The translations under genes and the position numbers were made by a program. DNA of 64,000 bases, taken from assembly GCF_014656375.1 (NCBI RefSeq), contig NZ_BNCH01000001.1, positions 62,001 to 126,000 on the forward strand. Reading direction: 5' to 3'. The notes under the pieces were generated by a model. That model ran no database searches and was not told where the DNA came from. It was given only the letters and a program-made list of their open reading frames with translations. Shown here one piece after another: positions 46,588 to 57,255 of this stretch. Each line of letters starts with the position of its first letter. Position 1 is the stretch's first letter. Origin of the DNA: Aliiroseovarius zhejiangensis (GTDB taxonomy: Bacteria; Pseudomonadota; Alphaproteobacteria; Rhodobacterales; Rhodobacteraceae).

Positions 46588-49119
46588 TCAATGCAACTGC
46601 CTTTGCACCGTTGCGGTCAGGTCCGTCAGCGAAAATGGTTTGGGCAAAAACACCGAGTTCGGAATGCGCGACTGGTGTTCGGAGACCGAATCCTCGGCAT
46701 AGCCCGAGACGAAGACCACTTTCACGCCCGGTCGGTCCTCAAGCGCCTTGGCCACCCAGGTGGGGCCATCCATGCCAGGCATGATCACATCCGTGACAAA
46801 CACGTCGACCGAAAGGGTCGTATCTTCAAGTGTTTTCAAAGCCTCCTCGGCATTTTCGGCTTCCAGCACCGTGAACCCGCGCATGCGCAGCGCGCGCGAG
46901 GCAAAGGCGCGCACCGGGGCTTCGTCTTCCACCAGCAAGACGATGTTGTCCTTGCCGTCTTCCAGCGCATGGGTGGGCATCGGAAGCGTCGGAGCAACTT
47001 GCAACCCGGGCGGTGCCGCCACCGTTTCATCGACCACACCATTTCGGCCGGGCGCGTCAGACGGGGCTGCACCATCGGCGCCTGTTACGATTGCGGAAGC
47101 ACCATCAAGCAGGATCTGGTCGTTGGCCGTCAAGGCATCCAGCGTATCCCGGATCGGATCGCCCCCTACGGCTTCGGCCATTTCAACCCGTTCGCCTTCC
47201 CCATCAAGGGGCGTGGGTTCCATTTGGTCCGTCTCCTGACAAACCGGGAAATACAGCGTGAAGGTCGATCCCGCGCCGGGGATCGAATCGACGAAAATGA
47301 ACCCGCCCATCTGCTTCACGATACCATACGCCATCGACAGGCCCAGGCCGGTGCCTTTGCCAGCGCCCTTTGTCGTAAAGAACGGCTCGAAAATCTTGCT
47401 GAGCTTGTCAGCAGGGATGCCCGTGCCCTGATCAATCACGCGGATGGTGACATAGGCACCCGGCGGCACCGTTGCCCGGTCACGATGGAGCGGCTGGTCG
47501 ATGGTGACGTTCCGGGTCTCAACGCGGATCTCGCCTTCGCCATTCATGGCGTCGCGCGCGTTCACCACAAGGTTCATGATCACCTGATCCAGTTGACGAC
47601 GATCAGCGCGGATCGGTTTCAGATCCCGGTCATGGTCCAGATCAAGCGATACTTTTTCCCCGACAAGACGGTTCAGCAGATGGGTCAGGTCCGACAGCGA
47701 GTCTGTCAGAGCCAGTTTCTCGGGGCAGAGCGTCTGTTTGCGCGAAAACGCCAGCAGCTGACGCACCAGAGCCGCGGCCCGATTGGCATTCTGATGAATT
47801 TGCGACAGGTCGGAATATTCCGGGTCGTTCTCGTCACGCCCCAGCAACAGAAGGTCGCAATGACCTGATATGGCCGTCAGCAGATTGTTGAAATCATGCG
47901 CCACACCGCCCGCCAGTTGCCCGATTGCCTCCATCTTCTGGCTTTGAACGAACTGTGCCTCAAGGGTTTTCAACTCGGTCGCATCCTGCAACACGGCAAC
48001 CAGCGCCCGCCCGGTATCATCTGCCACTTGACCCAAAGAGATTTGCAGAAACACATCCTCGTCCGGTTTTACCGCGCGCACCACCTCGACCCGCCCAAGA
48101 TGACGCCCGGCATGTGCCTCGCGCAGCCATTCCGAGACGGGGCGGCCCAGACCTTCGACCTGATCGGCCAACTGGGTGCCGATGGCTGCTTCGTCGCCCA
48201 GAAGCGCGCGCGCCCGCCGATTGGCCAGCACGATGACACCGCCGGTGTCCAACTTGATCAGAGGTACGGGCAAACGTTCGATAAACGCCCATTCTTCGTC
48301 CGTGATCACCGGACCGGCCGGGGGTGGCAACAAGTAGATCTCACGCCGGCCCGCGCTGATTTCCAACTCACACACGAAGGCCGGGACCGGACCGTTTCGG
48401 GCCGACACCTGCACCACTGTGCCCGCCTGGACCGGCAGGTCGGAAAACACCCGGTCCAGCGTGGTTTCACGCCCGCCCAGAAGACGCCGAGCACTTTCAT
48501 TCATGAACAGGATGGTGCCGGATTTCGACACTGTCATCATCGGCAGACTGATATGTTCACCGCTGCGAGCGCCCTGCCCGCGTTCGCCGAAATCTTCCAT
48601 GCGCCAGAGATACCCGCCGCCGTCCATCACATGCACCGATAGCCGCACATGCCCGCGCCGCAAGACGACATCTTCATAGGCCGCCCCCTTGGCCTGGGCC
48701 TTGTTCTGCAACCGAAACAGAACCGAGGCCGGGGCGGCAAACATGTCCTTCACGGCACCGGCCAAGGTCGCGCCGAGCTGATCGCCGAAGGCTTCGGTCG
48801 CGGCACGATTCTGATAACGGATCATCCCGTCCGCATCCGTTGCAAAGCTGGCCGCACCGTCATGGTCAGCCACTTGGTGCACCGTACGGATCATCACATC
48901 CTGCCGCCGTTGATGAAGCGCGCACAGCGCCATGACCGTCAGCGCCAGCGCCAGAAACGTCAGCCCGATCAGCAACAGGCTCAGCCCCAGAACCGGCAGG
49001 GCAACAAACCACGCTGCGCCGACCGACAAAACCGCAAGCAACAGAAGAAACCCGACCCGCTGCGACAGGCGCAGGGCGATTTCGGTCAATGGATTGGACG
49101 ACACGTCAACGTACGACAC
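46588..49119 (-). CDS. cckA: Hybrid sensor histidine kinase CckA
   Basis: An 843-residue hybrid kinase controlling CtrA through ChpT. Two N-terminal transmembrane helices are followed by two PAS-like domains. The H-box is GGVAHDFNNLLTAISGHCDLLL, the ATPase boxes VVNARDAMNGEGEI, DQGTGIPADKLSKIFEPFFTTK and GTGLGLSMAYGIVKQMGG, and the C-terminal receiver carries the phospho-acceptor in VDVFVTDVIMPGMDG. A Pro/Ala/Asp-rich linker of about 80 residues precedes the receiver. The start is a GTG at 49119 behind AAAAGGGGATCATT. In Rhodobacteraceae the CckA-ChpT-CtrA relay governs motility and gene-transfer-agent production. Confidence 0.93.
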   Translation of the reverse strand: MSYVDVSSNPLTEIALRLSQRVGFLLLLAVLSVGAAWFVALPVLGLSLLLIGLTFLALALTVMALCALHQRRQDVMIRTVHQVADHDGAASFATDADGMIRYQNRAATEAFGDQLGATLAGAVKDMFAAPASVLFRLQNKAQAKGAAYEDVVLRRGHVRLSVHVMDGGGYLWRMEDFGERGQGARSGEHISLPMMTVSKSGTILFMNESARRLLGGRETTLDRVFSDLPVQAGTVVQVSARNGPVPAFVCELEISAGRREIYLLPPPAGPVITDEEWAFIERLPVPLIKLDTGGVIVLANRRARALLGDEAAIGTQLADQVEGLGRPVSEWLREAHAGRHLGRVEVVRAVKPDEDVFLQISLGQVADDTGRALVAVLQDATELKTLEAQFVQSQKMEAIGQLAGGVAHDFNNLLTAISGHCDLLLLGRDENDPEYSDLSQIHQNANRAAALVRQLLAFSRKQTLCPEKLALTDSLSDLTHLLNRLVGEKVSLDLDHDRDLKPIRADRRQLDQVIMNLVVNARDAMNGEGEIRVETRNVTIDQPLHRDRATVPPGAYVTIRVIDQGTGIPADKLSKIFEPFFTTKGAGKGTGLGLSMAYGIVKQMGGFIFVDSIPGAGSTFTLYFPVCQETDQMEPTPLDGEGERVEMAEAVGGDPIRDTLDALTANDQILLDGASAIVTGADGAAPSDAPGRNGVVDETVAAPPGLQVAPTLPMPTHALEDGKDNIVLLVEDEAPVRAFASRALRMRGFTVLEAENAEEALKTLEDTTLSVDVFVTDVIMPGMDGPTWVAKALEDRPGVKVVFVSGYAEDSVSEHQSRIPNSVFLPKPFSLTDLTATVQRQLH

Positions 49120-49168
49120 AATGATCCCCTTTTACAGAATCGGCCCCGCCGTTATGACGCACGGTCGG

Positions 49169-49183
49169 TTAAGCGCCGATTAA
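49169..49183 (-). promoter_or_regulatory. cckA: CtrA-binding site upstream of cckA
   Basis: TTAA-GCGCCGA-TTAA, an exact TTAA-N7-TTAA CtrA box, 50-64 bases upstream of the cckA start. It suggests feedback of CtrA on the gene for its own upstream kinase. Confidence 0.7.
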
Positions 49184-49224
49184 TGGGATCAAGGTTAACA
49201 ACCTTAGATTGTTCTTGCCAAGCG

Positions 49225-50385
49225 TTACTTTCCCTCAAGTCGCGCGATGTAAAACCCATCACCCCCGTCCAGGGGGGAAAACTGTCGCTCACAGACCATG
49301 GTAAAATCGGCGTGGTGCGTCAGGAACCAATCCACCTGCCCCCGGTTCTCGGGCTGAAGAACAGAACAGGTGGCATAGGCAATCGCTCCACCAGACGAGG
49401 TCAGCGCGGGAAGTTGCGACAACACCATGCGCTGGGTCTCCAACAACGTGGCGAAACGGTCTGGCGTCAAAAGCCATTTGCCCTGCGGCGCGCGACGCCA
49501 GGAACCGCTGCCTGAACAGGGGGCATCGGCAAACACCAGATCGAAGCTGCCAAAATCGCGCAGCGTGTCCGGAGTGGATATATCTATCTTGCAACCAGCC
49601 CGCTCGGCGCGCGCTGGCAGGTCTTTCATCCGCGCTGGCGCGATGTCATGGGCCACCACTTCAGCCCCGAGCGAGGCCAGAGCCAGCGCCTTGCCGCCAC
49701 CGCCCGCGCAATAATCCAGAACGCGCTGCCCCGGTTTCACCTGCAACGACTCGACAACCGCCTGCGAAGCCGCATCCTGAAGTTCCACCAAGCCTTGAAG
49801 AAAGGCTTGTGAACCACTGATTTTGCGCGGGTTTTCCAGAACTTCCAACGCTGTGGACGCCAGCGGATGCGGCTGTGCGACGATGCCCTCCTGCGCCAGC
49901 GTGCGTTGCACCTCCTCTCGCGTCGTGCGCGTGGTGTTCACCCGCAGGAACACCGGTGCGCGATGGCGCAAGGCCTCCAGCACCGCTTCGGTCTCAGGGC
50001 CAAGGCTGTCCTCGACCTGCGGCAAGAGCCAATCCGGGCAATCCAGACGTTCGGCGCGGCTGAGCGTGGCGGTCAGGCTGCGTTCCTGATCGGTCAGCGG
50101 GGCGGGTGCGTGCCCTTCACCGGTGAACAGCGTATCCGGATCGACCCCCTGTCCGCGCATCAGACCAATCATGATGGCGCGCCCGGTCTTTCCCGCGCCC
50201 AACCCCGCCGCCGAGCGCAGTCGCCGAAGCGCGTCGAAAACGTGATCACGAATGGCGGCGCGGTCTTTCGACCCGGCAAACCGATGCCGCCGCGCCCAAC
50301 CGGTCAGCGCCTGTTCCGCAGGGGTGCCGGACAGATAGTCGTCCAGGATCTCGATCGCCGCAGCGACGCGGGCACTGGGCGTCAC
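49225..50385 (-). CDS. RsmB/NOP-family rRNA (cytosine-C5) methyltransferase
   Basis: A 386-residue protein with an N-terminal NusB-like domain (ARVAAAIEILDDYLSG) and a SAM-dependent methyltransferase domain. The SAM site is VLDYCAGGGGKALALASLG, and the two catalytic cysteines are in ADAPCSGSGSWRRAP and YATCSVLQPENRGQV. It probably makes m5C967 in 16S rRNA (RsmB/Sun). The start is a GTG; no in-frame ATG lies just upstream. It follows guaB by 48 bases and may be cotranscribed with it. Confidence 0.92.
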   Translation of the reverse strand: MTPSARVAAAIEILDDYLSGTPAEQALTGWARRHRFAGSKDRAAIRDHVFDALRRLRSAAGLGAGKTGRAIMIGLMRGQGVDPDTLFTGEGHAPAPLTDQERSLTATLSRAERLDCPDWLLPQVEDSLGPETEAVLEALRHRAPVFLRVNTTRTTREEVQRTLAQEGIVAQPHPLASTALEVLENPRKISGSQAFLQGLVELQDAASQAVVESLQVKPGQRVLDYCAGGGGKALALASLGAEVVAHDIAPARMKDLPARAERAGCKIDISTPDTLRDFGSFDLVFADAPCSGSGSWRRAPQGKWLLTPDRFATLLETQRMVLSQLPALTSSGGAIAYATCSVLQPENRGQVDWFLTHHADFTMVCERQFSPLDGGDGFYIARLEGK

Positions 50386-50433
50386 CGCACCGACCCAAAG
50401 ACATCAATGTCACGCTGCAACATATTGTGTTCC

Positions 50434-51918
<1,485 letters not shown>

Positions 51919-52080
51919 CTATCTCATGGCGGGGGCTGTTTGGAAAGAGTGTTGCCCGACATTTCTGCGCATGGTGGGAATTTTCCAGATATGCGGGTTG
52001 GGCAACGCCTGTGTTTGACAAAGGCCGCGTCAGTCGGAAAGCTTCTGCGCAGCACATGACCAACAGGATCGGAGCATCAG

Positions 52081-52908
52081 ATGAACGATCAGAACCGCGG
52101 CACCGCCTTTCGCGCCCTGCACCAGAAGGGCAACCCGTTCATCCTGGCCAATGCCTGGGACATCGGCAGCGCGAAGATGCTGGCGGGGCTTGGGGCGCAG
52201 GCGATCGGCACCTCGTCCGCCGCCCACGCCTTCACCTTGGGGCGGCCCGACATGGGGCATGTCAGTCGCGACGAAGCTCTGGCCCACGCGCAGGATCTGG
52301 TTGGGGCGGTGCAGGTCCCCGTGTCGGGCGATTTCGAAAACGGCTTTGGCGATGACCCCGACACCTGCGCCGAGACCGTGCGCCTGTCCTACGAAGCCGG
52401 GCTGGCCGGCATCTCGATCGAGGACACCGCCCTGCCTGCGGCGACGCCCTATGACCGCGCGCAGGCCGTCGAACGGATCAAAGCCGCCGCATCCGCCGCG
52501 CGAGCCCTGCCCGGAGACTTCGTCCTTGTGGCCCGCGCCGATGGGGTGATGAACGGCGAATACGATCTGGACGAGGCGCTGGCCCGGATCATTGCCTACG
52601 AGGCTGCGGGGGCGGATTGCGTCTATGTTCCCCTGCCCGGCACGCTGGCCGATCAGGCACGTGTCTGTGCGGCCACCGATCTGCCCGTCAACGCCTTGGC
52701 GGCGGGTCCGCTGTCACAGGTCAGCCGCGCGGATCTGGCGCAGGCTGGCGTGGCGCGTATCTCGCTTGGGTCGGCGCTGGCGCGTGTGACCCACCGGGTG
52801 ATCCGTGACGCAGCTCATGCGATGTTCGACAGTGGCGATTTTTCGATGCTGGGGAAAGGTATGCCGGGGGACGAGGTCGATGCCCTTTTGACCGCCAAAC
52901 CACGCTAG
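52081..52908 (+). CDS. Isocitrate lyase/PEP mutase superfamily protein
   Basis: A 275-residue barrel protein of the ICL/PEPM superfamily. The N-terminal NPFILANAWDIGSAKML, the metal-binding VPVSGDFENGFGDDP, and GISIEDTALPA are clear. It lacks the KKCGH loop of true isocitrate lyases at the expected position, so C-C cleavage by that mechanism is unlikely. It is nearer the short PEP-mutase/oxaloacetate-decarboxylase-like members. Substrate unknown. The stop overlaps the end of the convergent monooxygenase gene by four bases. Confidence 0.87.
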   Translation: MNDQNRGTAFRALHQKGNPFILANAWDIGSAKMLAGLGAQAIGTSSAAHAFTLGRPDMGHVSRDEALAHAQDLVGAVQVPVSGDFENGFGDDPDTCAETVRLSYEAGLAGISIEDTALPAATPYDRAQAVERIKAAASAARALPGDFVLVARADGVMNGEYDLDEALARIIAYEAAGADCVYVPLPGTLADQARVCAATDLPVNALAAGPLSQVSRADLAQAGVARISLGSALARVTHRVIRDAAHAMFDSGDFSMLGKGMPGDEVDALLTAKPR

Positions 52909-54074
52909 ATGCGCGTCACATCCGTGTCATAGATCCAGCGAAACCGGTTGAACACCTGCCTGGGCGCCAGACGACCGGCCACCCGCAGCGCCCCGTGGCC
53001 CAGACGCCGCGCAACCGGGTTGGCATAGTGGTAATTGCGCGCATTCCGGCTGGCGGCGTTCACGATCTTTTCGCAGCGCGCGCGGCGCAGCTGCTGATAC
53101 CTTGCCGGGCCGGCATCCGGCCCGTCACGGTCCAGACAGGCGGCCAGAACCCAGGCATCTTCGATCGCCATGACCGCGCCCTGTGCCATGAACGGCAAGG
53201 TCGGATGGGCCGCGTCGCCCAGCAACGCGCAGTGACCATAATGCCAGTTCACCGCCACCGGATGACGGAACAGGCCCCACAGATGCACCCCGTCGACCCG
53301 TTCCAGCAGGGCCTGCGCATCGTCGCAAAACCCGCTGAATGCGCGGCGCAGGTTGTCGGGGTCGTCCTGATGGGTCCATCCCTCGTCTGCCCAGGTATCG
53401 CGTTCTTCAACCGCGACAAGGTTGACCATGGTGCCGCCGCGCAGGGGATACGTCACCATATGCCGCCCCGGCCCCATATACACGGTGGCTTCCGCCGGTT
53501 CGCGACCGGTGGCCGGGACGGTCGCCCGCCATGCCACCTGCCCGGTAAAGAACGGATTGCGTGCCCCGTTCATCGCCCGGTGGGCCACCGACCGCAGGCC
53601 ATCGGCACCGATGATGAACCCCATCTCCTGCGCTGGTTCGCCGACCAGTTGGACCTGCGCCGTGGTCAGGCTGGGGATCACACGTTCGACCCGCACGCCG
53701 CAGCGAATGGTCACCCCGGCGTCAAGTGCCGCATCCGCCAGGAGGTCGATCAGGTCCGCCCGGTGAAACAGCAGAAACGTCGCCCCCGGCGCCACTTTGT
53801 CGAAATTGAAATCAATCACCTCGTGGCCGGACACACCATCGCGCAGCCACACACCATGCCCGTGCACGGCCCGGTCGCGCGCAGCCTCGCCCAGACCTAA
53901 GGCCTCCAGCACGCGCACGCCATTGGGGCTGATTTGCAACCCGGCACCGACCTCGGTGATCGCAGGCGCTTGTTCCAGCACGGTGACATGCGCCCCGCGC
54001 CGGGCCAGCGCCACCGCCGCCGTCAGCCCGCCGATCCCTGCGCCAAGGATGGTCACGTCCTGTCCTGCAATCAT
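52905..54074 (-). CDS. FAD-dependent aromatic monooxygenase (salicylate hydroxylase-like)
   Basis: A 389-residue class A flavoprotein monooxygenase. The FAD motif is ILGAGIGGLTAAVALARRG, the DG motif GFIIGADGLRSVAHRAM, and the GD motif ALLGDAAHPTLPFMAQGAVMAIEDA. Such enzymes hydroxylate aromatic acids (salicylate, 3-hydroxybenzoate or 6-hydroxynicotinate) using NAD(P)H and O2. No aromatic-degradation partner is in the window, so the substrate is unresolved. GAGGAACGTGCAACC precedes the ATG. Confidence 0.89.
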   Translation of the reverse strand: MIAGQDVTILGAGIGGLTAAVALARRGAHVTVLEQAPAITEVGAGLQISPNGVRVLEALGLGEAARDRAVHGHGVWLRDGVSGHEVIDFNFDKVAPGATFLLFHRADLIDLLADAALDAGVTIRCGVRVERVIPSLTTAQVQLVGEPAQEMGFIIGADGLRSVAHRAMNGARNPFFTGQVAWRATVPATGREPAEATVYMGPGRHMVTYPLRGGTMVNLVAVEERDTWADEGWTHQDDPDNLRRAFSGFCDDAQALLERVDGVHLWGLFRHPVAVNWHYGHCALLGDAAHPTLPFMAQGAVMAIEDAWVLAACLDRDGPDAGPARYQQLRRARCEKIVNAASRNARNYHYANPVARRLGHGALRVAGRLAPRQVFNRFRWIYDTDVTRI

Positions 54075-54136
54075 GGTTGCACGTTCCTCTGGCGTTCACC
54101 CATCCGTCACACTTCCCCGGCTGACGTCATGGGATA

Positions 54137-54173
54137 GCAAAGAAAAAAGGCGCCGGGTTCACCAGCGCCTTTT
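54137..54173 (-). terminator. Terminator downstream of dksA
   Basis: On the minus strand AAAAGGCGC / GCGCCTTTT (11-base loop) is followed by TTCTTTGC. It lies about 65 bases after the dksA stop and before the monooxygenase start. The plus direction also ends in TTTTG. Confidence 0.78.
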
Positions 54174-54238
54174 GTCATGGATCAGGGCCACATGCCACGC
54201 GACAAGTGCGCCCATCGAGTGATTTTCACCGACCGAGC

Positions 54239-54661
54239 CTAATCGTCGCGGTGAACCTTCTCGCGGCGTTCATGGCGTTCCTGCGCCTCAAGGCTCAGCG
54301 TCGCAATGGGTCGTGCATCCAGACGTTTCAGCGAAATCGGCTCGCCTGTTTCGGAGCAATACCCGTATTCGCCCTCTTCGATCCGGCGCAGCGCCTGATC
54401 AATCTTGGCCACCAGTTTGCGCGACCGATCACGTGTTCTTAATTCAAGCGCCCGATCTGTCTCCTCCGACGCACGATCCGCGATGTCCGGGATATTCCGA
54501 GTGTTGTCTTGTAAACCTTCCAGCGTATGGCGGCTTTCGTCCAACAATTCTTCTTTCCAGGCCAGAAGCTTGCGACGGAAATATTCCGTCTGACGCGCAT
54601 TCATGAACGGTTCGTCTTCGGCAGGACTATAATCGTCGGGCAGGAAAGTCTCTGCTTTCAT
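54239..54661 (-). CDS. dksA: RNA polymerase-binding factor DksA (one-cysteine form)
   Basis: A 140-residue secondary-channel factor that works with ppGpp to alter promoter initiation. The coiled-coil tip keeps DIADRA (Asp59, Asp62, Ala64), needed for activity. The C-terminal globular part reads YCSETGEPISLKRLDARPIATLSLEA: of the four zinc-ligand positions only Cys102 remains, with Thr105, Ser123 and Ala126 at the others, so zinc binding is not expected. The one-cysteine form is known from Rhodobacter. Confidence 0.93.
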   Translation of the reverse strand: MKAETFLPDDYSPAEDEPFMNARQTEYFRRKLLAWKEELLDESRHTLEGLQDNTRNIPDIADRASEETDRALELRTRDRSRKLVAKIDQALRRIEEGEYGYCSETGEPISLKRLDARPIATLSLEAQERHERREKVHRDD

Positions 54662-55017
54662 ACCAACTCCCTCAACTTACCGGACCGTAAAGACGTAACA
54701 ACCAAGTTGCACCATAGGAGTCCGGCTTCTTGTGGCGCCCGTTTACACCCGCTGTTGCCGGTTGTCACTAGCCAAACCGCAGGATCAGGAAAGGTTTTCG
54801 CCAATAACGGGCAAACATCTGATATATAACAAAATCACTCGGGATTAGGATCGCCCGAACGGGTCACAGGAACACCGGGGCGCGGCGATCGGGTCATGCT
54901 GTGAAACTGTCGCAAGTGACCGCGGCCCGGAATGGCACGACCGAACCCTTGCCAAAACCCACCGGTCCCATTACTTCGCCCCGGTAAGCGCCGCCGTGAC
55001 CGCAAGGGGATGACAGG
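54662..55017. other. Divergent control region between dksA and the MoxR gene
   Basis: A 356-base non-coding stretch. Its middle (about 54800-54840) is AT-rich and includes GATATATAACAAAATCAC, a plausible -10 region reading plus. The dksA side has no clear boxes. No open frame with coding character is evident. Confidence 0.5.
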
Positions 55018-55878
55018 ATGACAAAACGCTTTGAAGGCACTGAAAGCTATGTCGCAACCGATGATCTTAAGGTTGCGGTGAATGCCGCCGTTACATTGGA
55101 ACGTCCGCTGCTGGTCAAGGGTGAACCCGGCACCGGCAAGACGGAATTGGCCAAGCAGGTGGCGGGCGCCCTGGGCGCGCGGATGATCGAATGGAACATC
55201 AAGTCCACCACCAAAGCGCAGCAAGGTCTGTACGAATACGATGCCGTCAGCCGGCTGCGCGACAGCCAGTTGGGCGACGAACGTGTGCACGACGTGTCGA
55301 ACTATATCAAACGCGGCAAATTGTGGGAGGCGTTCGAGGCCGATGAACGCGTCGTCCTGTTGATTGATGAGATCGACAAGGCCGATATCGAGTTTCCCAA
55401 CGACTTGCTGCAAGAACTTGATAAGATGGAATTTCACGTCTACGAGACGGGTGAAACCATCCGCGCCAAACATCGCCCGATCATCATCATCACCTCGAAC
55501 AACGAAAAGGAACTGCCGGACGCCTTCCTGCGCCGCTGCTTCTTTCACTATATCCGTTTCCCCGATGCCGACACGCTGGCCAAGATCGTCGAGGTCCATC
55601 ACCCCGGCATCAAGCCGCGTCTGCTGACCGAAGCACTGACCCAGTTTTATGAAATCCGCGAGCAACCGGGGCTGAAGAAAAAACCGTCCACCTCGGAAGT
55701 GCTGGATTGGCTGAAACTGCTTTTGGCCGAGGATATTGACCCCGAAACCCTGAAGCGTGACGGGGCGTCCGCGCTTCCGACGCTGCACGGGGCGCTGTTG
55801 AAGAACGAACAGGATGTGCATCTGTTCGAACGTCTGGCCTTCATGGCCCGGCGCGAGGGGCGTAGCGGGCGGCATTAG
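55018..55878 (+). CDS. MoxR-family AAA+ ATPase
   Basis: A 286-residue AAA+ protein. The Walker A is LLVKGEPGTGKTELAKQVAG, the Walker B VVLLIDEIDKADIEFPNDLL, followed by the sensor-1 IIIITSNNEKELPDAFLRRCFFHY. MoxR ATPases work with VWA-domain proteins to mature or insert cofactors into enzymes. The VWA partner of the CoxE type lies at 59306, but four or five unrelated genes sit between. The ATG follows GGGGATGACAGG. Confidence 0.93.
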   Translation: MTKRFEGTESYVATDDLKVAVNAAVTLERPLLVKGEPGTGKTELAKQVAGALGARMIEWNIKSTTKAQQGLYEYDAVSRLRDSQLGDERVHDVSNYIKRGKLWEAFEADERVVLLIDEIDKADIEFPNDLLQELDKMEFHVYETGETIRAKHRPIIIITSNNEKELPDAFLRRCFFHYIRFPDADTLAKIVEVHHPGIKPRLLTEALTQFYEIREQPGLKKKPSTSEVLDWLKLLLAEDIDPETLKRDGASALPTLHGALLKNEQDVHLFERLAFMARREGRSGRH

Positions 55879-55944
55879 CCCATTTGATCTTGACAATCGG
55901 ACCATATGAACTTATCTTCTGATCAACACGACAGGAGATGCACC

Positions 55945-56352
55945 ATGCACACCGCCCCACACCCGATCACCCCGCCCCCGGCCCGTCCGACCTCGGACCA
56001 CGCGGCCGTGGCGCTCAAGGCCTATGGTCGCATTGCCGAGGCTTGGGGGCTGAAACTGGACGAGGCTGCGGCACTGGCGGATATGTCCACCTCCACCTGG
56101 AAGCGCGCGCGCAATCCCGGCTTCAAGGGCGATCTGACCCGCGACCAGATGCTGCGGCTGTCCGCGCTGGTGGGCATCTACAAATCCCTGCACCTCTATT
56201 TCGACGCGGCGATTGCCGATCAATGGATCACCCTTGCCAACACGGGTCCGCTGTTTGACGGTGCGCGTCCCATCGACACGATGATCGAGGATGGCTTGCC
56301 GCAATTCCTGCGTGTGCGCAATTATGTCGATGCGCTGCGGGGTGGGATGTGA
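55945..56352 (+). CDS. Xre/MbcA/ParS-type antitoxin (DUF2384)
   Basis: A 135-residue antitoxin. The middle shows a helix-turn-helix (LDEAAALADMSTSTWKRARN) and the C-terminus the toxin-binding DUF2384 part (IYKSLHLYFDAAIADQWITLANTGPLFDGARPIDTMIEDGLPQFL). I choose ATG 55945 behind AGGAGATGCACC. Its stop overlaps the RES toxin GTG start. It should repress its own operon and neutralise the toxin. Confidence 0.9.
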   Translation: MHTAPHPITPPPARPTSDHAAVALKAYGRIAEAWGLKLDEAAALADMSTSTWKRARNPGFKGDLTRDQMLRLSALVGIYKSLHLYFDAAIADQWITLANTGPLFDGARPIDTMIEDGLPQFLRVRNYVDALRGGM

Positions 56353-57053
56353 GTAACCCGCTGCCGCTGCGATCTGTCAGCGACCGCGCGCTGGTCCGCC
56401 TGATCCCCGCCACCTATCACAAACCGCCCGTCCTGCGCGGGCTGGTCGATAGCGACGACGAAATGGCCCTGCTGGCCGAGGTCGAGGCGATGACCTCGGC
56501 CCGCCAGATCGCCGAGCGCGGGCGCGATCTGGGGGTGAACCGTCTGGAACTGGCGTGGGAACGTCGTGCTGCCGATCTTCGCATCTATGGTTTGAGCCAT
56601 GTGAACGCGGCCTTCACCTATCGCCGGGCGGGCGGCAACCGATTCAATGACGAAACACGCGGCGCATGGTATTGCAGCTGGAGCGCCATGACCTCGCTGG
56701 CCGAAGTCGGGTATCACTACACGCGCGAGCTGTCCCATATCGGCATCTTCGACACCAAGGTGCGTTATGTCGAATTGCTGGCGGACTTCATCGGCGACTT
56801 CCCCGACCTGACCGGCCAGCCTGACCACCCCGCGCTGCACGAAGACCCGGCACGGGGCTATCCGCGCGGGCAGGAACTGGCCAATCGCCTGCGCGCGGAC
56901 GGACAGCGGGGGTTGGTCTATCCCTCCGTGCGCCACCCCGGTGGCACCTGCCTTGTCGCCTTCGATCCCGCCGCCGTGCAGAACGTGCGCCCCGGTGCCA
57001 AGTGGGACATCACGTGGTCGGGCAGCCCGGATTTTGACGTGGTGGGGCTGTAG
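56349..57053 (+). CDS. RES-domain toxin
   Basis: A 234-residue RES protein, the toxin of RES-Xre modules. These toxins degrade NAD+. The fold is marked by AFTYRRAGGNRFND, GAWYCSWSAMTSLAEVGYH and GLVYPSVRHPGGTCLVAF; Arg98, Glu119 and Ser193 fit the name-giving residues. The GTG start overlaps the antitoxin stop (GTGA). The full length argues that the module is intact. Confidence 0.91.
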   Translation: MSNPLPLRSVSDRALVRLIPATYHKPPVLRGLVDSDDEMALLAEVEAMTSARQIAERGRDLGVNRLELAWERRAADLRIYGLSHVNAAFTYRRAGGNRFNDETRGAWYCSWSAMTSLAEVGYHYTRELSHIGIFDTKVRYVELLADFIGDFPDLTGQPDHPALHEDPARGYPRGQELANRLRADGQRGLVYPSVRHPGGTCLVAFDPAAVQNVRPGAKWDITWSGSPDFDVVGL

Positions 57054-57255
57054 GCATCGATTCGGTCAACCTCGCGCCGATCAGCCCTGTCGGTCTAGTG
57101 CCACATGAAACACCCCGCACAATATATTGTTTTTCTTTACGGCTTTCCGGGAAAAGCACCCTGGATCACGCCATTTTCCTTGGTCAAACCACAACACCCC
57201 CATACACTCTGACCCTTGCCTGGGGGGGCACAAATGCGGGTGTGACGGTGTTGTT

